The notes below the pieces were generated by a model. It saw nothing but the letters and a program-made list of their open reading frames with translations. It was not told where the DNA came from and did not search any database. A stretch of 64,000 nucleotides of DNA from contig CM030935.1 of the NCBI GenBank assembly GCA_018136815.1, forward strand, positions 4,822,999 through 4,886,998. The letters run 5' to 3'. Position 1 is the stretch's first letter. Every line of letters begins with the position of its first letter. Below, piece after piece: positions 61,006 through 64,000 of the stretch. The position numbers and the translations under genes are program-made. This DNA comes from Isochrysis galbana. Its lineage: Eukaryota > Haptophyta > Isochrysidales > Isochrysidaceae.

Positions 61006-64000
61006 ATGGGCAGCTCACCCCTCGCTTTCCTCGGCTCGCTCGCCTCGGCGGTCGAGCTGGACGCGCTCTGCCAAGGCAGGGCAGACGAGCACATCGAGTG
61101 GTGCATCCACGCGCTACGAGGATCAGGACAGCCGGCTGGCGCTCTGCGCAGAGCAATCGAGGCAGCGTTTGCTGCGGAGGTGTGCCGCGGCCGCTTGGAG
61201 GAGCCTCTCCCTCTCCTCCTGCTGCTTCGTACGGCACTCTGCCTCGCCAGCTCATTTCAGACGGCGGCGGAGGGCCACGCTACCCTCGGCCTCATGCTTG
61301 GCGCTGCGTGCGCCGCGCTCGACGCCAGCAAGCCGGGATACGCACGCAGCCTGCTCTGCAGGATGACGAGAGACCTTGCGCTCGCGCACGACGAGTTGCT
61401 CGCGCTCGCGGCGGGCGGGAGGGCGGAGCTGCTCGCCAGCACTGCCTTTGCCTACAGCTGCGAGCGCGCGCTTGCTGGCGCCGTCGGAGGTGCATCAGCA
61501 CCAGCGGAGCCGAGCGGCGCAGCGCACACGCACGCTGCCAGCTCTGAGCATAGCAGTCTCCAGTCGCCCCACGATATTTGCGCGCACTGGCGGCCGGAAG
61601 CGTGCCTGGCGCTCGAGCTGGTGGCGGGTCTGCCAACAGTGAAGTGTGCTGTGGGTGAAGGAGCGACAACGGGCAGAGAAGACCCATCGGCGTTCCAGCT
61701 TAGGGCTCTGCTGGACCTCGCCTTTTCGCACGCTGCGGCTCTCATGCACTGTGGATGTGCTTCCATCCGGCGGATGGCACTGCAGTCAGCACGTCAGATG
61801 CTGGGCGGCGAGCTTGGCGGTGAGGATGCGGGCAATGCTTCCTCAGGCGGCGGGACAGAGGATCTCGCCTGGAAAGTGGATGACCGGTGGAAGCCGTGCT
61901 CCAAGACGGACGCAGACTCACAGGGCGATTCGCTCTTTGGATGCGATTCCGACGCCACAGAGCCGGACGATGGACGTAGCGAGGATGCGGGACTCGACGT
62001 CTCCCGACAGGCCTGTCTCCGCTCAGCGATCCTGGTGGGCAGTGATTGCGAGGATGTTGAGGTGCGCATCCACTGCCTTAGTGCTGCAGTGGGCATGCGC
62101 TATCGACTCATCCACGACTCATCATGTGCACATCTTGTGCTCTGGCGTGCGATTGAACGGGCTCACGCGCAGCAAAGGTCGGGACAAGCAGGCGACGCAA
62201 GCCGCGAAAAGGGAGAGGAAACCGTCTCGCGCCCGAGATCACACGGCGAGCTGCAAGCACATTCAGTTTCCCTTGCAGGACGGCTCGTCATGCTGGTCGA
62301 GGGGGGCGGCACGGCCGCCACTTGGTCACCTCTCATTCGGCTGCATGCTGTGCTGCTTCAGGGGGGTATCGACGGCGTGCGCGCCTTGTGGCCGCAGTTG
62401 GGCGACTGGTGGACGGAGTGTGGCTGCTGGACCACGCCGGAGCGGGAGTTGCAAGAGTTGGGTGTGCCTGGCGATACGCCTCGGCGATGGCCATGGTTCT
62501 CACAACTCGTGCGCCAGGCGGTGCGTCACCCAAGCTCAAGGGTGCGTAGATGGGTGGCATGCAAACTTCTCGAGCGCATTGCGCGCACGCTGCCAGCACT
62601 TGATGATGAACGCGGGCGCGCGCGCATGCCGTTGCCACCGCCAGACTTTTTGCTCTCCAATTTGGTGCCGCTGCTCTCGAGCCCCGACTGTTACGGTCCA
62701 AAGACGCCCCGCTCTGGACAGGCCCGGCTCACTGACGCACTCGCACGGGCTCTGCCTTCGTACGTGTGTGCTCTCCGCGAGAGCGAAGGCATCGATGCTG
62801 CGGCGGCATTCGTCACCGGCATTGCGCGAGCGATTGCCGACTCCGCGCCGTTCGTCCCTGCCGTCGGCTTGCTGCGCGCACTGTCCTCCGTTGGTTCGCA
62901 GAGCTGCGTGAGGGGCGTGCTGTCCTCTGACGGCATCGGCCTTCTGCGGGCGGCCGGTGATCGGTTCTGCCAGAGCTCATCGGCCACTTTGCTGCTGGAA
63001 GAGGTGCGCGACTACACGCTCGCGACGCTTACTCAGCTCGCAACGCCCTCGGCCTCTTGTTTGTACGACGCCGTGCGCTTGGCGTGCGCTTCTCCACGCG
63101 CCTCGCTAGAGCGTGCAATGCCCGCGCTCGTCGAGTGGATCGTGTCTGAGCCGATGTGTGCAGGCTCGGGCTGGTCACCGGCGGTATGGCTGGAGAGGCA
63201 ACTCACCTACACGTTTGAGGAATATTTTGGCTACTGTACGCGCGTCGGCCGCGACGCCCTGGGCGCAATGGGCCGCGCGGAACTTAGCCGCGCTGTGGCA
63301 GACGCACAGACGGTGGCGTGGTGTGCGAGGCTCGGGATGAATGAGATCCTCCTCCCGCACGGCCACGAATTATGTGCGAAAGCGCTCCTTGAGCCTCTCT
63401 GTCAGCGACTTGCTCGCGCTCGGCGGCACGTCTACGCCCACCCTTTGGAGGCACCTAGAATGTTGTTCCTGCTTGCCGAGCTGCTCCCAGCGTGCGCCCA
63501 GATGCCGGCCGCAGCTCGGTCCATCTCCTTGTGTATAGATGCCCTCAAGTGGTTTGCGGTTGGGTTGAAGTGTGAGTTGTGCTCGGGCATAAGGATCTGC
63601 GAGTGCAACTCTTGCGCATCGCAGGTTGCAACGCATTTCAGGGTGGGCGCGCACTCGCTTGACCGAGAATGTATCGACGCCCGGGCAGCAATCTGCGCCT
63701 GTGGCGCAAGTACATGCCTGTATAGGCTCGATAGGATGTCGTGCTTTGCTTCGCTGGGGCCGGCGCTCCTCCGGCCGTGCATGTGTACTTGCGGCGGCAC
63801 TGGCCTCGGAGGCAACGATGAGAACCAGTGCTCCGATCTACCAGCACCGGCATCTCAAGGAGCGCCCGAGGTGCAGGTGGGCTGCCGTTCCGACTGCTGT
63901 AGCGACTCCGAGGCAAGTGAGGGTGATGCCGAGGTGTGTAGGCCTCGTGTGCAAGTGCGGCTAGGAGTGACATGCCGCGAGAAGCTCGCAGACGCCATCG
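61006..64000 (+). CDS. Large helical-repeat protein, open at window end (possibly TRM3/TARBP1-like)
   Basis: One uninterrupted frame of about 998 codons from ATG 61006 to the last base, so the gene is 3'-incomplete here. The product starts MGSSPLAFLGSLASAVEL and is Ala/Leu-rich and helical, like HEAT-repeat proteins: IRRMALQSARQML, SPLIRLHAVLLQGGIDGVRALWPQ, HPSSRVRRWVACKLLERIART, PDFLLSNLVPLLSSPDCYG. The last group reminds me of the N-terminal region of TRM3/TARBP1 tRNA 2'-O-methyltransferases, but no catalytic SPOUT domain is in the window, so this is a weak suggestion. A Cys-rich insertion lies at about residues 860-975 (CELCSGIRICECNSC, ICACGASTC, CMCTCGG, CRSDCC). Frame openness over 3 kb at this GC is strong evidence for coding. 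Confidence 0.75.
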   Translation, partial: MGSSPLAFLGSLASAVELDALCQGRADEHIEWCIHALRGSGQPAGALRRAIEAAFAAEVCRGRLEEPLPLLLLLRTALCLASSFQTAAEGHATLGLMLGAACAALDASKPGYARSLLCRMTRDLALAHDELLALAAGGRAELLASTAFAYSCERALAGAVGGASAPAEPSGAAHTHAASSEHSSLQSPHDICAHWRPEACLALELVAGLPTVKCAVGEGATTGREDPSAFQLRALLDLAFSHAAALMHCGCASIRRMALQSARQMLGGELGGEDAGNASSGGGTEDLAWKVDDRWKPCSKTDADSQGDSLFGCDSDATEPDDGRSEDAGLDVSRQACLRSAILVGSDCEDVEVRIHCLSAAVGMRYRLIHDSSCAHLVLWRAIERAHAQQRSGQAGDASREKGEETVSRPRSHGELQAHSVSLAGRLVMLVEGGGTAATWSPLIRLHAVLLQGGIDGVRALWPQLGDWWTECGCWTTPERELQELGVPGDTPRRWPWFSQLVRQAVRHPSSRVRRWVACKLLERIARTLPALDDERGRARMPLPPPDFLLSNLVPLLSSPDCYGPKTPRSGQARLTDALARALPSYVCALRESEGIDAAAAFVTGIARAIADSAPFVPAVGLLRALSSVGSQSCVRGVLSSDGIGLLRAAGDRFCQSSSATLLLEEVRDYTLATLTQLATPSASCLYDAVRLACASPRASLERAMPALVEWIVSEPMCAGSGWSPAVWLERQLTYTFEEYFGYCTRVGRDALGAMGRAELSRAVADAQTVAWCARLGMNEILLPHGHELCAKALLEPLCQRLARARRHVYAHPLEAPRMLFLLAELLPACAQMPAAARSISLCIDALKWFAVGLKCELCSGIRICECNSCASQVATHFRVGAHSLDRECIDARAAICACGASTCLYRLDRMSCFASLGPALLRPCMCTCGGTGLGGNDENQCSDLPAPASQGAPEVQVGCRSDCCSDSEASEGDAEVCRPRVQVRLGVTCREKLADAI

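Overview
This window looks like nuclear DNA of a GC-rich, intron-bearing protist alga, most likely a haptophyte such as Emiliania/Gephyrocapsa, Chrysochromulina or a relative. The grounds are short GT-AG introns with GTGAG/GTGCG donors (and one apparent GC-AG intron), a bipartite plastid-type leader ending in an AQ-AF motif, Ala/Arg-rich proteins, very abundant (CT)n/(GA)n tracts, and a dense load of eukaryotic transposable elements. No rRNA, tRNA, operon or CRISPR was found. One 100-N assembly gap lies at 50124-50223.

Layout. 1-1220 (-): two non-LTR retrotransposon pieces. 2594-6832 (-): DNA topoisomerase III alpha, eight exons. 7189-7372: hAT-like MITE. 10215-14389 (+): a five-exon gene fusing a LARGE-type GT49 glycosyltransferase to two sulfotransferase-like domains. 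14694-15885: non-LTR head abutting a truncated, intron-containing DDE transposase. 16025-17685 (+): ATP-grasp protein. 18494-19213 (+): histidine-phosphatase-fold protein lacking both catalytic histidines. 21.6-28.0 kb: repeats, a purine/pyrimidine-rich block and a two-repeat protein of unknown function (24056-24919). 29115-29834 (-): ABI-like SCAR/WAVE subunit. 32307-43169 (-): a complete, apparently young Ty3/gypsy chromovirus. 43441-45019 (-): ParA-type ATPase. 46-48.3 kb: dispersed repeats. 48853-50653 (+): LYR / transglutaminase-like / FBXO31-like fusion, broken by the gap. 51715-53746 (-): a 2.0 kb non-autonomous LTR element. 55004-56303 (-): plastid-type methyltransferase. 58214-58656 (-): actobindin/WH2 protein. 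59.2-60.1 kb: CT/C satellite. 61006-64000 (+): a single open frame of about 998 codons running off the window.

Genes do not form a pathway block, although three themes recur: actin regulation (ABI, actobindin), genome maintenance (TOP3) and complex-carbohydrate sulfation (GT49-sulfotransferase). Many gene starts sit directly downstream of long CT/GA tracts. Multi-exon models were built by hand from frame continuity, splice consensus and remembered family alignments; none was tested against transcripts.

The most unusual object is the chromovirus at 32307-43169. It has 1333-bp LTRs with 5-bp target duplications. Its gag frame starts inside the 5' LTR. A single in-frame UAG separates gag from a second frame that ends in a half methyltransferase domain of the kind seen in phage-like cytosine methylases (GWDLVVAHPPCTYLS). 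Pol follows in the -1 frame. A small LTR element 8.5 kb away shares its termini and polypurine tract.
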